A DNA stretch of 56,952 bases from positions 1 to 56,952 of IMG/VR virus record IMGVR_UViG_3300042392_001320. One strand, written 5' to 3'. How positions within the stretch are numbered: position 1 is the first letter of the stretch; each line of letters begins with the position of its first letter. The DNA comes from a virus. Below the pieces are notes generated by a model. That model was given only the letters and a program-made list of their open reading frames with translations, did not search any database and was not told where the DNA came from. Of this stretch, positions 1 through 7,823 are shown in pieces. Position numbers and translations under genes: made by a program.

Positions 1-1
1 T

Positions 2-820
2 GTCCCCCCTGCCCCAGAACCTACCCCAACGCCAGAGCCTACCCCAGAACCTAGTCCAGAACCTAGTCCAGAACCTAGTCCAGAACCTAGTCCAGAACCA
101 ACTCCTGAGCCTAGCCCAACTCCAGTAGAGCCAGAACCAACTCCTACTCCTGAGCCATCCCCAGTCGTGCCCGTTGTACCAGAGCCACAGCCCTCCACAC
201 CAGTAACCCCAGAACCAGAACCGTCGCTGGAGCCAGAGCCAGAAGAACCGACCACACCACAGCCAGAGGAACCAGTGCAACCAGAAGAGCCAGCCGTAGA
301 ACCTGAAGAACCCGTTGAAGAACCATCTCCCATTGAACCCGAACCAATTGAACCTCCTATTATAGAACCTGAAGAAGAGTCTATCACATCTGCGGAAGAA
401 TTACCAGAGGAGCTTTCTACTGAAGAATTGATGCAAGTAGATCTAGAGCAGATCATAGCTACAGATCTCTCAGAGGCTCAGGTAGAGGCTCTTATAGAGG
501 CAGCACTTGAGACCTTTGAAACAGCTGAACAGGGCTCAGAGGAGTATGTGCAGGCTCTAGAAGCCCTTTTTGTAGCAGCTCAGGCAGACGACATTGTCTT
601 GGATGAGGCTCTAGCAGCAATTCCGCTTCTTGGAGATGTGCTTGGTGAAGCAGCAGAGCTTGTTAACTTCCTTGGAAATGCTGGGGCAGACATGAGTCCA
701 GAAGTTAGAGAAGACTCAGAAAAAGTAGTAGTTACAGCAATTGTTGCAGTGCAAGCAGCACTATCAGCAATTTCTATAAGCGGTATAGCAACAACAGTAA
801 ACATAAGGAGCGGAGCATAA
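2..820 (+). CDS. Proline-rich PEP-repeat protein, C-terminal part (5' end outside window)
   Basis: The frame is open from base 2, so the gene begins upstream of the window. The visible first ~115 residues are PEPTPEPS-like Pro/Glu repeats, an extended rigid linker; the last ~140 residues are acidic and then alanine-rich, with predicted helices, one moderately hydrophobic. There is no recognisable enzyme motif. Such linkers are common in phage tail or surface proteins, but the role here is inference. A thermonuclease gene follows after one base. Confidence 0.8.
   Translation, partial: VPPAPEPTPTPEPTPEPSPEPSPEPSPEPSPEPTPEPSPTPVEPEPTPTPEPSPVVPVVPEPQPSTPVTPEPEPSLEPEPEEPTTPQPEEPVQPEEPAVEPEEPVEEPSPIEPEPIEPPIIEPEEESITSAEELPEELSTEELMQVDLEQIIATDLSEAQVEALIEAALETFETAEQGSEEYVQALEALFVAAQADDIVLDEALAAIPLLGDVLGEAAELVNFLGNAGADMSPEVREDSEKVVVTAIVAVQAALSAISISGIATTVNIRSGA
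50..97 (+). repeat. Four tandem 12-bp units encoding PEPS
   Basis: CCTAGTCCAGAA occurs four times head to tail without change. It lies inside the Pro-rich gene and keeps its frame, so slippage would lengthen or shorten the linker in 4-residue steps. Confidence 0.9.
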
Positions 821-821
821 C

Positions 822-1232
822 ATGTACGAATATCGAGTAAAGCAAGTGCTAAGAGTCGTTGATGGCGACACTATTGACGTTGATCTGGACTTAGGCTTCA
901 ACATCTCTTATACCCAGCGAGTTCGTCTAGCAGGTATTGACACCCCAGAATCACGCACAACTGACAAAACAGAAAAAGCTCTAGGGCTAGAGGTCAAAAA
1001 GCACTTGAGCGATCTTTTAAAATCCGCAACTCAGACTGTTATTCGCACTGAAAAGCCAGACTCTACTGAAAAGTATGGCCGCATTTTAGGTTGGATATTT
1101 TTAGACGGGTCAAGCGAATCAGTTAATTCTGCATTAGTTGCAGAGGGGTATGCGTGGGACTACATGGGAGAAACAAAAGTAAAAGACTTTGAGCTGCTAA
1201 AGCAAAGAAGGAAGAAGGAGCAAAATAAATGA
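822..1232 (+). CDS. Staphylococcal-type thermonuclease (SNase-like)
   Basis: 136 aa, about the size of the SNase OB-fold domain. VDGDTIDV lies at residues 13-20, RLAGIDTPE at 35-43 and YGR at 85-87, so D21, R35, D40, E43 and R87 fall at the same numbers as the catalytic and Ca-binding residues of staphylococcal nuclease. No signal peptide is visible, so it probably acts in the cytoplasm, for example on host DNA. The start has AAGGAG at 805-810. It overlaps the next gene by ATGA. Confidence 0.95.
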   Translation: MYEYRVKQVLRVVDGDTIDVDLDLGFNISYTQRVRLAGIDTPESRTTDKTEKALGLEVKKHLSDLLKSATQTVIRTEKPDSTEKYGRILGWIFLDGSSESVNSALVAEGYAWDYMGETKVKDFELLKQRRKKEQNK

Positions 1233-1414
1233 AATTTTTAATAGCATTAGTTAAGGACGTCATAGAACAGGCATGGACATTGCTTGGTATGGTCGTGGCT
1301 TGGCTTGTCTTGGAAGGTTCTGCAAAGGAACTTACAGGAAATCTAATACTAATTACCCTATTAGTATGGATAGTAACATTTCCGATTTTTCGTTATGAAA
1401 AAGAAGATAAATAG
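1229..1414 (+). CDS. Small membrane protein, two predicted TM helices
   Basis: 61 aa. Hydrophobic segments lie at about residues 14-31 and 38-54, with a charged C-terminal tail (YEKEDK). The start overlaps the thermonuclease stop by four bases, so translation is probably coupled. Size and topology fit a holin-like or accessory membrane protein, but no family is recognised. Confidence 0.75.
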   Translation: MKFLIALVKDVIEQAWTLLGMVVAWLVLEGSAKELTGNLILITLLVWIVTFPIFRYEKEDK

Positions 1415-1432
1415 TAGAGAGGAAACCCAAAA

Positions 1433-1702
1433 ATGGAACAAGAATATGGAGTAACTGGTGGCTGGGCCACAGTTAAGAATATCATCTTTAGGATTGTAGC
1501 AGTATTTGCAGCATCTGGACTTACGGTCCTAGGTGCAGGAGCAGTTGTAGGCATTGACCTAATTTCTGCTGTGCTAATGGCTGGAATTCTGGGGGTAGCT
1601 GCGGTAGTTGAGAAACTAGCACGTTCCTACCTAGATGATGGTAAGCTAACTATGGCCGAAATCAACGATGCATTTGCCACAGTTGACAAAAAGTCCAAGT
1701 AA
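1433..1702 (+). CDS. Holin-like small membrane protein
   Basis: 89 aa. Two hydrophobic segments (about 16-38 and 42-60) are followed by a polar C-terminus ending in KKSK. GAGAGG lies 5' of the start. Class-II holin-like topology and position after another small membrane gene make a lysis role possible; it is not proven, and further holin-like genes lie at 9580 and 39838. Confidence 0.65.
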   Translation: MEQEYGVTGGWATVKNIIFRIVAVFAASGLTVLGAGAVVGIDLISAVLMAGILGVAAVVEKLARSYLDDGKLTMAEINDAFATVDKKSK

Positions 1703-1709
1703 ATAGCCC

Positions 1710-1765
1710 TTGACAGTCCCCTCTGGGTAGTGTATAATAAACCTATACAAAACTTAGAGGGGACT
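1710..1765 (+). promoter_or_regulatory. Strong sigma-A-type promoter with overlapping inverted repeat
   Basis: TTGACA at 1710-1715 and TATAAT at 1733-1738 are separated by 17 bases, with TG just before the -10. A perfect 10-bp inverted repeat, AGTCCCCTCT at 1715-1724 and AGAGGGGACT at 1756-1765, brackets the -10 box, and its right arm covers the ribosome-binding site of the gene at 1771. This could be an operator. Confidence 0.8.
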
Positions 1766-1770
1766 TTCCT

Positions 1771-2301
1771 ATGACCTGTATAGCCGCTTTGAAGGCTAAC
1801 GGTAAGGTGTACATGGCTGGTGATCGTGGTGCATCCACTGAAGACAGCATCATGCATATATCTAAACCTAAGATTAAAATTGTTGGTCCATATCTAATTG
1901 GATATGCTGGAACCATGGAAGGGCAAAAGCTTCAGTATAGCTTTGATCCACCCAGACCACATCCAGAAGAAGACCTAGATATTTTTATGCACACAACTTT
2001 TCTTAAGTACCTTAAAGAGTTTTATGACGAATGGTGGATTGAAACCTCTAAAGATGCGGAACTAGAAATGCTAGTCTCAATTGGAGATAAGCTATATGAG
2101 CACAGCTCTTCAGATATGTCCATGAATGAATTTTCTTCACACTTCTTATCTATTGGATCTGGCTCACCATTTGCAATGGGGTATATGTCAGCAGTGTCTT
2201 CTACCAAAATACCACCAGAAAAAATGGTAGAGGGTGCAGTAAAGACTGCAATTAAATTTTCACCAACTTGCTCTGGCACAGTTGACATTCTTTCTACGTA
2301 G
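1771..2301 (+). CDS. HslV/proteasome-like Ntn-hydrolase
   Basis: 176 aa, about the length of HslV. The sequence begins MTCIAAL, so Met removal would expose Thr1. Counting from it, Asp17 (AGDRGAS) and Lys33 (KPK) fall at the positions of the proteasome/HslV catalytic residues. Later LSIGSGSPFA matches the HslV GSGG segment, and the end (GTVDILS) aligns with its C-terminal strand. Proteasome-family proteins are threonine peptidases that form rings. No HslU or Mpa-like ATPase is in the window, so it may act alone, in the virion, or with a host ATPase. It has its own strong promoter. Confidence 0.85.
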   Translation: MTCIAALKANGKVYMAGDRGASTEDSIMHISKPKIKIVGPYLIGYAGTMEGQKLQYSFDPPRPHPEEDLDIFMHTTFLKYLKEFYDEWWIETSKDAELEMLVSIGDKLYEHSSSDMSMNEFSSHFLSIGSGSPFAMGYMSAVSSTKIPPEKMVEGAVKTAIKFSPTCSGTVDILST

Positions 2302-2311
2302 GAGTATAATA

Positions 2312-2578
2312 TTGGGTATGAATAAAAAAACATTTGATGAATGGCTACAAGAAGGGCTAGACCTTAACTTTTGTGGCCCAGCAATTTGCTATCCACACGA
2401 TGGGCTGCCACTGACTCTTGAAGAAGAGCAGGAGTTTGATGACGGAAGCGATCCTTGCATTCACATCATAAGACTCTACGAAGATAAAGAAACAAAAGTT
2501 GCTGTAGAGGATAACCACTCTCCATCTATCTGGAGAGCAACCAATGCTGGATTTAATTTAGAAGTAAGGAAAGATTGA
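2312..2578 (+). CDS. Conserved small hypothetical protein
   Basis: About 88 aa if it starts at the TTG (2312), which has GGAG seven bases upstream; ATG at 2318 is the alternative (86 aa). It contains DEWLQEGLD, two Cys (FCGPAICYP) and a well-formed alpha/beta pattern, but no recognised domain. It lies directly after the Ntn-hydrolase. Confidence 0.7.
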   Translation: MGMNKKTFDEWLQEGLDLNFCGPAICYPHDGLPLTLEEEQEFDDGSDPCIHIIRLYEDKETKVAVEDNHSPSIWRATNAGFNLEVRKD

Positions 2579-2579
2579 A

Positions 2580-2690
2580 ATGGCAAAAACAAAGGGCAAT
2601 AGGAATGACGATCGTCCAAATGGAAAAGCTGCAAAAAAGCATCCAAAAATTTTTGATGCAATTAAGCGTAGACTAGTAGTTAAAAACTAA
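2580..2690 (+). CDS. Basic micropeptide, 36 aa
   Basis: Begins MAKTKGNRNDD and ends KRRLVVKN. It has a large excess of Lys/Arg, so nucleic-acid binding is plausible. It starts one base after the preceding stop. No family is recognised. Confidence 0.6.
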   Translation: MAKTKGNRNDDRPNGKAAKKHPKIFDAIKRRLVVKN

Positions 2691-2699
2691 ATACTGAAT

Positions 2700-2770
2700 T
2701 CCTTCTTAGCTCAGCGGCAGAGCAGAGAGCTGTTAACTCTAAGGTCCCTGGTTCGATCCCAGGAGAAGGA
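2700..2770 (+). tRNA. tRNA-Asn (GTT)
   Basis: Cloverleaf with a 7-bp acceptor stem (TCCTTCT/AGAAGGA), anticodon loop CTGTTAA and T arm CCTGG-TTCGATC-CCAGG. The anticodon stem has one G-A mismatch at its base. CCA is not encoded. First of four clustered tRNAs. Confidence 0.93.
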
Positions 2771-2825
2771 GCTATTGGTGTGGTCCATACCACTCCCACG
2801 GGTATAGGGATAAAAATGGACATCA

Positions 2826-2896
2826 GTGACTATTGCATAGTGGTAGTGCGTAACCTTGCCAAGGTTAATGTGCGAGTTCGATTCTCGCTAGTCGCT
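2826..2896 (+). tRNA. tRNA-Gly (GCC)
   Basis: Acceptor stem GTGACTA/TAGTCGC includes one T-G pair. Anticodon stem TAACC/GGTTA encloses loop TTGCCAA. T arm is GCGAG/CTCGC with TTCGATT loop. CCA is not encoded. Confidence 0.93.
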
Positions 2897-2898
2897 CT

Positions 2899-2945
2899 GA
2901 GAGTATCCTAGCATGACTCATAAGAACCATTCACTGGGTACTCTC
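2899..2945 (+). repeat. Hairpin in the tRNA-Gly/tRNA-Asp spacer
   Basis: GAGAGTATCC (2899-2908) and GGGTACTCTC (2936-2945) form a 10-bp stem with one wobble pair. It may guide processing of the tRNA precursor, or be a relic of another tRNA. Confidence 0.5.
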
Positions 2946-2949
2946 TTTA

Positions 2950-3023
2950 GGCTCTGTAGCTCAGTTGGTTAGAGCGCCTCCCTGTCACGGAGGAGGTCGC
3001 CAGTTCAAGTCTGGTCAGAGTCG
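2950..3023 (+). tRNA. tRNA-Asp (GTC)
   Basis: Acceptor GGCTCTG/CAGAGTC, anticodon stem CCTCC/GGAGG with loop CTGTCAC, T loop TTCAAGT. CCA is not encoded. Confidence 0.94.
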
Positions 3024-3027
3024 CAAT

Positions 3028-3103
3028 GCCTCTATAGCTCATCTGGTAGAGCGACGCACTTGTAATGCGTAGGTGACGGGTTCAAGTCCTGTTGGAGGCT
3101 CCA
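3028..3103 (+). tRNA. tRNA-Thr (TGT), CCA encoded
   Basis: Acceptor GCCTCTA/TGGAGGC, anticodon stem ACGCA/TGCGT with loop CTTGTAA, T arm ACGGG/CCTGT. The genomic 3' end reads TCCA, so unlike its neighbours this tRNA carries an encoded CCA. Only four bases separate it from tRNA-Asp. Confidence 0.95.
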
Positions 3104-3138
3104 ATATTTTACTGCTGTCTGTAGTGTATAATAAAAGT

Positions 3139-3699
3139 ATGATCCTTACCAGACCTTTTCCAAACACAGAAATCATTGTAATAAAAGAGTTTGCAAGTGA
3201 AGAGGAAAATTCTATTATCTATGAATATCTTTATTCTATGTATCTTGCACAAAAAGAAAAAGATGATTCTTTAAAAAGACTAGATCTTGTAGACAAAAGT
3301 TTTGAAACGATTAACAGGTTAGAAAAAAGATACACAGAATTTGCAAAAGAAAACCTGTTTTTTGTTGTAGAGCCCAGCTTTACTACTTTAAAAAATTATG
3401 TATATTGGGAAGCTGGAAAAGAAATGGCTCCTCATTATGATAATTTTCATGTAGAACATGCATTTCCAGTAATGTATGGTTGCATATACTATATAAATGA
3501 TAATTTTAATGGGGGAGAGCTCCACTACCCTGGCTTGGGGGTATCCTATAAGCCAGTAGCTAGGGACATGCTTATTCATCCAGGCACAAAAGAGTATAGC
3601 CACGGAGTAAGGGCGGTAGATGAGGGAGTAAGGATTACTGCTTCGTCTTTTATTACCAAAAAAGACATGAGTGATGAAAGATTTACATTTGAGGGCTAG
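3139..3699 (+). CDS. Fe(II)/2-oxoglutarate-dependent oxygenase (prolyl-4-hydroxylase-like)
   Basis: 186 aa. The metal-binding HxD is H99-Y-D101, the distal His is H155 (EYSHGV) and R165 is the likely 2OG carboxylate ligand; NGGELHYP between them is typical of P4Hc folds. It would hydroxylate a peptide or small molecule using O2 and 2OG; the substrate is unknown. It is read from its own leaderless promoter: TATAAT at 3127-3132, six bases before ATG, immediately after tRNA-Thr. Upstream in-frame starts lie in the tRNA and are unlikely. Confidence 0.9.
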   Translation: MILTRPFPNTEIIVIKEFASEEENSIIYEYLYSMYLAQKEKDDSLKRLDLVDKSFETINRLEKRYTEFAKENLFFVVEPSFTTLKNYVYWEAGKEMAPHYDNFHVEHAFPVMYGCIYYINDNFNGGELHYPGLGVSYKPVARDMLIHPGTKEYSHGVRAVDEGVRITASSFITKKDMSDERFTFEG

Positions 3700-3752
3700 A
3701 CCGCCCCAATACAAATGATGACAAGCCCTGCCAAAACTTTAAATCTTAATGA

Positions 3753-3798
3753 TATAATAAACCTATGTTCTAATTTGTTAGGACATATAATTAAGGAG
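3753..3798 (+). promoter_or_regulatory. Promoter, hairpin leader and SD of the first M23 gene
   Basis: TATAAT at 3753-3758, then a 10-bp hairpin (TATGTTCTAA at 3764-3773 and TTAGGACATA at 3778-3787, one wobble), then AAGGAG at 3793-3798. The hairpin sits at the 5' end of the mRNA and may stabilise it. Confidence 0.6.
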
Positions 3799-3802
3799 AT
3801 TT

Positions 3803-4462
3803 ATGGCAAAAACACAATACCCGATTGATGGGAAAAAAGGAAAGGCTTGGAAGATTACAAGTCCTTTTGGATGGAGGGTGCATCCTATTGAAAAAATCAA
3901 GAAGCATCATAATGGCACGGACCTTTGGGGCAGCAATCCAAAGATCTATTGCGAAGCTTGGCACGACGGCACAGTCGTTTATGCTGGCCCATCAAAGCTA
4001 AAGAACGCTGACGGCTCTCTAGGGGGCGTAGGATACTATGTAGACCTACGCTGCAAGGTTAATGGTGTTTGGTACGTTGCTCGCTATGGACACATGGAAG
4101 AGGGTTCATTAAAGGTCAAGACTGGTCAAAAGGTTGAGGCTGGAACTATTCTTGGAATCATGGGAAACACTGGCGCATCTGCTGGTCGTCACCTCCACTT
4201 CGAGATTGTTGAAGGCAAGGTCCACCGCTGGGATCTAAACGGCAAGGGCTTTGTTAGTCCAATCGAGTTTGTTGAAGCTGTAATGGCTTATGAAAAACTA
4301 AGAGACTCTGCTCCAGCTGCAACTCCAGAGGACGGTATTGTTGATGAGACCCCACCAAGCTTTGATGCATCTAGTCTAAAAGCAAAAAAGAAACCAACTG
4401 GAAAGCTAGTAAACCCAGTTCCAGGTTTTGGTGGCACAGCTAAGAAAAACCCAACAAAATAA
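3803..4462 (+). CDS. M23-family metallopeptidase (LytM-like endopeptidase)
   Basis: 219 aa. M23 core from about residue 15: H36-x3-D40 (HNGTD), YGHM near residue 97 and HLHFEI near 130 supply the zinc ligands and catalytic His. It would cut peptide cross-links of peptidoglycan. A Lys/Pro-rich tail of ~50 residues follows the catalytic domain. No signal peptide. First of three wall hydrolases in a row. Confidence 0.93.
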   Translation: MAKTQYPIDGKKGKAWKITSPFGWRVHPIEKIKKHHNGTDLWGSNPKIYCEAWHDGTVVYAGPSKLKNADGSLGGVGYYVDLRCKVNGVWYVARYGHMEEGSLKVKTGQKVEAGTILGIMGNTGASAGRHLHFEIVEGKVHRWDLNGKGFVSPIEFVEAVMAYEKLRDSAPAATPEDGIVDETPPSFDASSLKAKKKPTGKLVNPVPGFGGTAKKNPTK

Positions 4463-4474
4463 TTTATAGGAAAG

Positions 4475-4516
4475 TGTTCCTCACATAAATTTAATATTTG
4501 TGTGGGGGCATTTTTA
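4475..4516 (+). terminator. Rho-independent terminator after the first M23 gene
   Basis: Stem 4475-4490 / 4496-4510 of about 15 pairs including wobbles, followed by TTTTTA. It separates two hydrolase genes, each of which has its own promoter. Confidence 0.75.
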
Positions 4517-4633
4517 TATTCATAAACAAACATATAAAGCATTTTTTATCTATTAATGTTATAATAAGATGTACGCTGAAAAGCGGTAACAATACACATT
4601 CCAAATAATTATGGAAAACTAAGGAGATTTAAT

Positions 4634-5311
4634 ATGACAACTTGGATAAGGCCAGTAGATGGCGGTTCAATTTCAGACGGCTTTGAAGGTCACAAGAACA
4701 GAGCAAAGCCAGCCCTCAACCCAGGAATAGACTATGCGGTTGGTACTGGTACACCAGTAAAAGCAGTTGCCGATGGAACTGTGACTGGTATTGTTACAAC
4801 ATTCACTGGCTCTGGTGGCATGATGATATTCCTAAGCTTCCCTTCAGGTCACACAGCAGACTACTTACATCTTTCACGTATTGATGTTACGCCAGGACAG
4901 GCAGTAAAGCAAGGTCAAGTACTTGGTCTCTCTGGTGGCTCAGGACTGGGCTCAATGACTGGCTACGGAGCACACCTTCACTTCTCTTTCCGTGTTGGCG
5001 GTAAACCAACAATGGGTGCTGGAAACATTGACTACGAGGCTTTCCGTGGAGCACCTACAAGTGCTGCACCTGCTGCACCAGCAAAGGCACCAGCTGCACC
5101 TGCTAGTGGATCAAGACCTTATCCTGGCAAAGAGCTAAAGCAAGGAGCTCCAGAGGGGCCAGACGTTCTTCACTTACAAAACAAACTAGGCGTAAGCCCC
5201 ACTGGCCCATTTGGTCCAAAAACTCACGCTGCTGTTGTTGCTTTCCAAAAGAAGCACAAGTTGCTGGCTGACGGTATCGTCGGTCCTCTAACTTGGTCCA
5301 AATTAAAATAA
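4634..5311 (+). CDS. M23-like protein with peptidoglycan-binding domain; first zinc ligand replaced
   Basis: 225 aa. M23-like domain at ~1-140, Ala/Pro linker at ~142-160 and a PG_binding_1 domain at ~160-225 (FGPKTHAAVVAFQKKH, DGIVGPLTW). The HxGxD motif reads NPGID, so the first zinc His is Asn, while HLHFSF is kept. The protein may therefore bind rather than cleave the wall. TGTTATAAT at 4557-4565 is the likely promoter and AAGGAG at 4621-4626 the SD. Confidence 0.88.
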   Translation: MTTWIRPVDGGSISDGFEGHKNRAKPALNPGIDYAVGTGTPVKAVADGTVTGIVTTFTGSGGMMIFLSFPSGHTADYLHLSRIDVTPGQAVKQGQVLGLSGGSGLGSMTGYGAHLHFSFRVGGKPTMGAGNIDYEAFRGAPTSAAPAAPAKAPAAPASGSRPYPGKELKQGAPEGPDVLHLQNKLGVSPTGPFGPKTHAAVVAFQKKHKLLADGIVGPLTWSKLK

Positions 5312-5374
5312 CCGAGAACGGTACCTGTTGGCTTTAGTAAAATAAAGCAAACTCTAATAAAATAAGGAGAAAAA

Positions 5375-6121
5375 ATGACATGGTATCCAAAAGTATCAGG
5401 CATTAAAGACAACGGATTTGGAGGCAGTCGTAACGGACAGCCAATAAACGGTGTAGTGATTCACCACGTTGCAGGAACTAACGGATTGGGATATGTTGCG
5501 AATGCTAATACTCGCAACTCTCATCCAACTTATCACATTGCAAACAGCGGGGCTGTGACTGGAATTGTTAATCCAGATCGCAGACCATACTCAACAGGCG
5601 GAAGCCCTGACCCTAATGCTGTAACATTTGAGATTGATAACTCATCTGCTGGAGGGGATTGGCCAGTTTCAACTGCTGCATTAGAAGCACTTGTTGACGT
5701 AATTGTTTATCACGCCAGTCAGTCGCCTAGGGCTGGAAAAGGCTTTGCTAAGAACGAACCATCAGTTAAACAATCAGAGTTCTTTATAGCTTGGCACTCA
5801 CAATACAAGGCTACTGCTTGCCCTGGACCTTTCATAATGTCTCAGCTTGACTACATAGTGGATCAGTGCAACAAAAAAGCTTCTGGTGTTGCACCTGCTT
5901 CTACTCCAGCTCCAGCAGCAATTCCAACAAAACCAAGACTAACTAATTCTTTAAGAAGAGGGTCGACTGGTGCAAACGTCAGATACCTTCAGACAATTCT
6001 TGGAATTAAGTCCGACGGTCAGTTTGGCCCCATTACTGATAGATCGGTTAGGGCATTCCAGGCAGCACAGGGAATCAAAGTTGACGGAATTGTTGGTCCA
6101 ATTACTTGGTCAAGGTTGTAA
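5375..6121 (+). CDS. N-acetylmuramoyl-L-alanine amidase with peptidoglycan-binding domain (endolysin)
   Basis: 248 aa. Amidase_2/PGRP domain at ~20-165: H30 (VVIHHV), WHSQYKATACPGP with the second and third zinc ligands, and the expected central sheet. A Pro/Ala linker is followed by a PG_binding_1 repeat (~190-248) that closely resembles the one in the preceding gene. It would cleave the MurNAc-L-Ala bond during lysis. AAGGAG precedes the start. Confidence 0.94.
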   Translation: MTWYPKVSGIKDNGFGGSRNGQPINGVVIHHVAGTNGLGYVANANTRNSHPTYHIANSGAVTGIVNPDRRPYSTGGSPDPNAVTFEIDNSSAGGDWPVSTAALEALVDVIVYHASQSPRAGKGFAKNEPSVKQSEFFIAWHSQYKATACPGPFIMSQLDYIVDQCNKKASGVAPASTPAPAAIPTKPRLTNSLRRGSTGANVRYLQTILGIKSDGQFGPITDRSVRAFQAAQGIKVDGIVGPITWSRL

Positions 6122-6157
6122 ACTTTATAACTTTGTGCTAAAATGTAATAGATAAAT

Positions 6158-6343
6158 ATGCCTATATACGAGTATGAGTGTTCAGATTGCAAGCAACGCT
6201 ATACGTTTGATCGGGGAATCAATGATAAAGATCCTGGATATGAATGTAAGGCTTGCAGCCTGAGCCTCACTCGTGTATACTCGTTAGGTGCCGTTACATT
6301 TAATGGCAGTGGATTCTATAGAACGGATAGTCGGGCTAAGTAA
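6158..6343 (+). CDS. FmdB-type zinc-ribbon protein
   Basis: 61 aa. MPIYEYECSDCKQRYTF is the signature of the FmdB putative regulatory family; CxxC pairs at residues ~8-11 and ~30-33 would bind zinc. Function is unknown in bacteria and phages. No SD is seen; TGCTAAAAT at 6136-6144 is a possible -10. The next gene starts one base after the stop. Confidence 0.85.
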   Translation: MPIYEYECSDCKQRYTFDRGINDKDPGYECKACSLSLTRVYSLGAVTFNGSGFYRTDSRAK

Positions 6344-6344
6344 A

Positions 6345-7157
6345 ATGAAGACCCCAGAAATTATTAATTTTATAAGCATCCAGGACATCTCTGACAACAT
6401 CTCTTTATATAAGGATATTCTTATTCGGGATGGTGTTTTGGTTTTTAGGGATGCAAATCTTTCCCACGAAGATCACGGAATAGTTAGCAATAATATAAAT
6501 AACCATTTTGGTATATATGACGAGGGAGATTTTGATGGATATCTAGAAAATCATTCTAAAACCAGTAAAAATAGTTATAAAAAATTCGGTCCAGATGACA
6601 TAATGTTGCCTTGGCATATAGAGAATCCAACCTACAGTAACCCAATTGTTCTTGGAGCATGGAACATGCATAAATTTAAAACAAACGAAGAAAATGGCAA
6701 AACATATTTTGTAAATAGTAAATTACTATATAAAGAAATGCCAGACAGATTTAAAGACTTTATTGGTAAGTGTGTAATATACGATGACGTAGCCAGTCGA
6801 GGAGAAAAACAAACACATAAAGTGATTCACAGCCACTGGCTAACTAGCGAGCCAGTAATCAGAACAAGTTTTGTTTATTCAGAAAACAATCAAATCCTTT
6901 ATTCTGTAGATGGAGAGGTCCCTTCTGTAAATGACCTCATCATCTATGACGAGGCCATGACTTGGATACGTAATCAGCTTTATGATAATCTAGACATAAG
7001 AATTGTTCATAAGTGGAAGCAGGGAGATCTAGTTATTCCAGATATGTTTGTCATGTATCATGCCGTTACTGGAGGATTTACCCCAGACGAAAGAGAGTTT
7101 GTTGGCATTTGGAGTCGTAGAGACAAAAAAAATGTGGAGGTACAGAGTGATAGGTGA
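6345..7157 (+). CDS. TauD/TfdA-like Fe(II)/2OG dioxygenase
   Basis: 270 aa, the usual TauD length. LPWHIENP (~residues 86-93) matches the WHxD/E metal motif, and WKQGDLVIPDMFVMYHAVTG (~220-240) carries the distal His; the Arg near the C-terminus (GIWSRR) binds 2OG in this family. It is of a different subclass from the prolyl-hydroxylase-like enzymes elsewhere in the window. The substrate is unknown. Confidence 0.87.
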   Translation: MKTPEIINFISIQDISDNISLYKDILIRDGVLVFRDANLSHEDHGIVSNNINNHFGIYDEGDFDGYLENHSKTSKNSYKKFGPDDIMLPWHIENPTYSNPIVLGAWNMHKFKTNEENGKTYFVNSKLLYKEMPDRFKDFIGKCVIYDDVASRGEKQTHKVIHSHWLTSEPVIRTSFVYSENNQILYSVDGEVPSVNDLIIYDEAMTWIRNQLYDNLDIRIVHKWKQGDLVIPDMFVMYHAVTGGFTPDEREFVGIWSRRDKKNVEVQSDR

Positions 7158-7392
7158 AACCAAAGAGGCAAAAAAAGAATATCAACTTAATGCATCAGAC
7201 CGTTGCGACTCTTGTGGAGCACAAGCCTATATCTGGGCTAATGGTTTAAACGGAGACTTAATGTTTTGTGCACATCACTATGAAGGAATTATGGCAAATG
7301 CTGTGGGGTATGACGGGATGATGAAATTTGCAATAGAAGTTGTTGACGAGCGTGAAAAACTTATTGAAAATAGATTGAAAGTAGATGAGTAG
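7147..7392 (+). CDS. DUF7455-type Cys protein
   Basis: 81 aa from the GTG at 7147, which has GGAGG six bases upstream; ATG at 7132 is the alternative. ASDRCDSCGAQAYIW and LMFCAHHYEG match a small Cys/His family widespread in actinobacteria and their phages (DRCDxCGAQA...FCxHH). Zinc binding is likely, role unknown. It overlaps the TauD gene. Confidence 0.85.
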   Translation: MIGETKEAKKEYQLNASDRCDSCGAQAYIWANGLNGDLMFCAHHYEGIMANAVGYDGMMKFAIEVVDEREKLIENRLKVDE

Positions 7393-7394
7393 CC

Positions 7395-7823
7395 ATGGAC
7401 TATCTTTTGGGATTTTTAGTGGCAATTGGAATGCTTCTATTTTTTAGGTTTGTGGCTCCCAAAGTAATATCTAAAGACTTTGGCAACAAGGTACGTTATA
7501 GCCAAAGCCATATACACGAAATGATAAAATATAACATTCCAGAATCAATGTTTTATCCTATAAAAAGACCTAGCCAATCCTCCCGCCATGAAAAAAGCAT
7601 TAATCTTAGGGTTCTTTTTATAGAAAAAGAAGCTTATTGGATTAAAGAGAATGCCCTTTTTATTGCGGAACAAGAAGACGGCATCGTACAAGAGGGCACA
7701 GCTAGGAGAGTTGACACAATGGGTATGAATAGGGTACAATTAGAGAAGTTAATCTACATCGTAGATACTCTAAACGAAGGAACCGACAATGATCGTGGCT
7801 ATACAGGGAACAAAGGCTTTTGA
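7395..7823 (+). CDS. Membrane-anchored hypothetical protein
   Basis: 142 aa. One N-terminal TM helix (~3-21), then a soluble domain. No family recognised. Starts two bases after the DUF7455-like gene and its end overlaps the next gene by 35 bases. Confidence 0.7.
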   Translation: MDYLLGFLVAIGMLLFFRFVAPKVISKDFGNKVRYSQSHIHEMIKYNIPESMFYPIKRPSQSSRHEKSINLRVLFIEKEAYWIKENALFIAEQEDGIVQEGTARRVDTMGMNRVQLEKLIYIVDTLNEGTDNDRGYTGNKGF

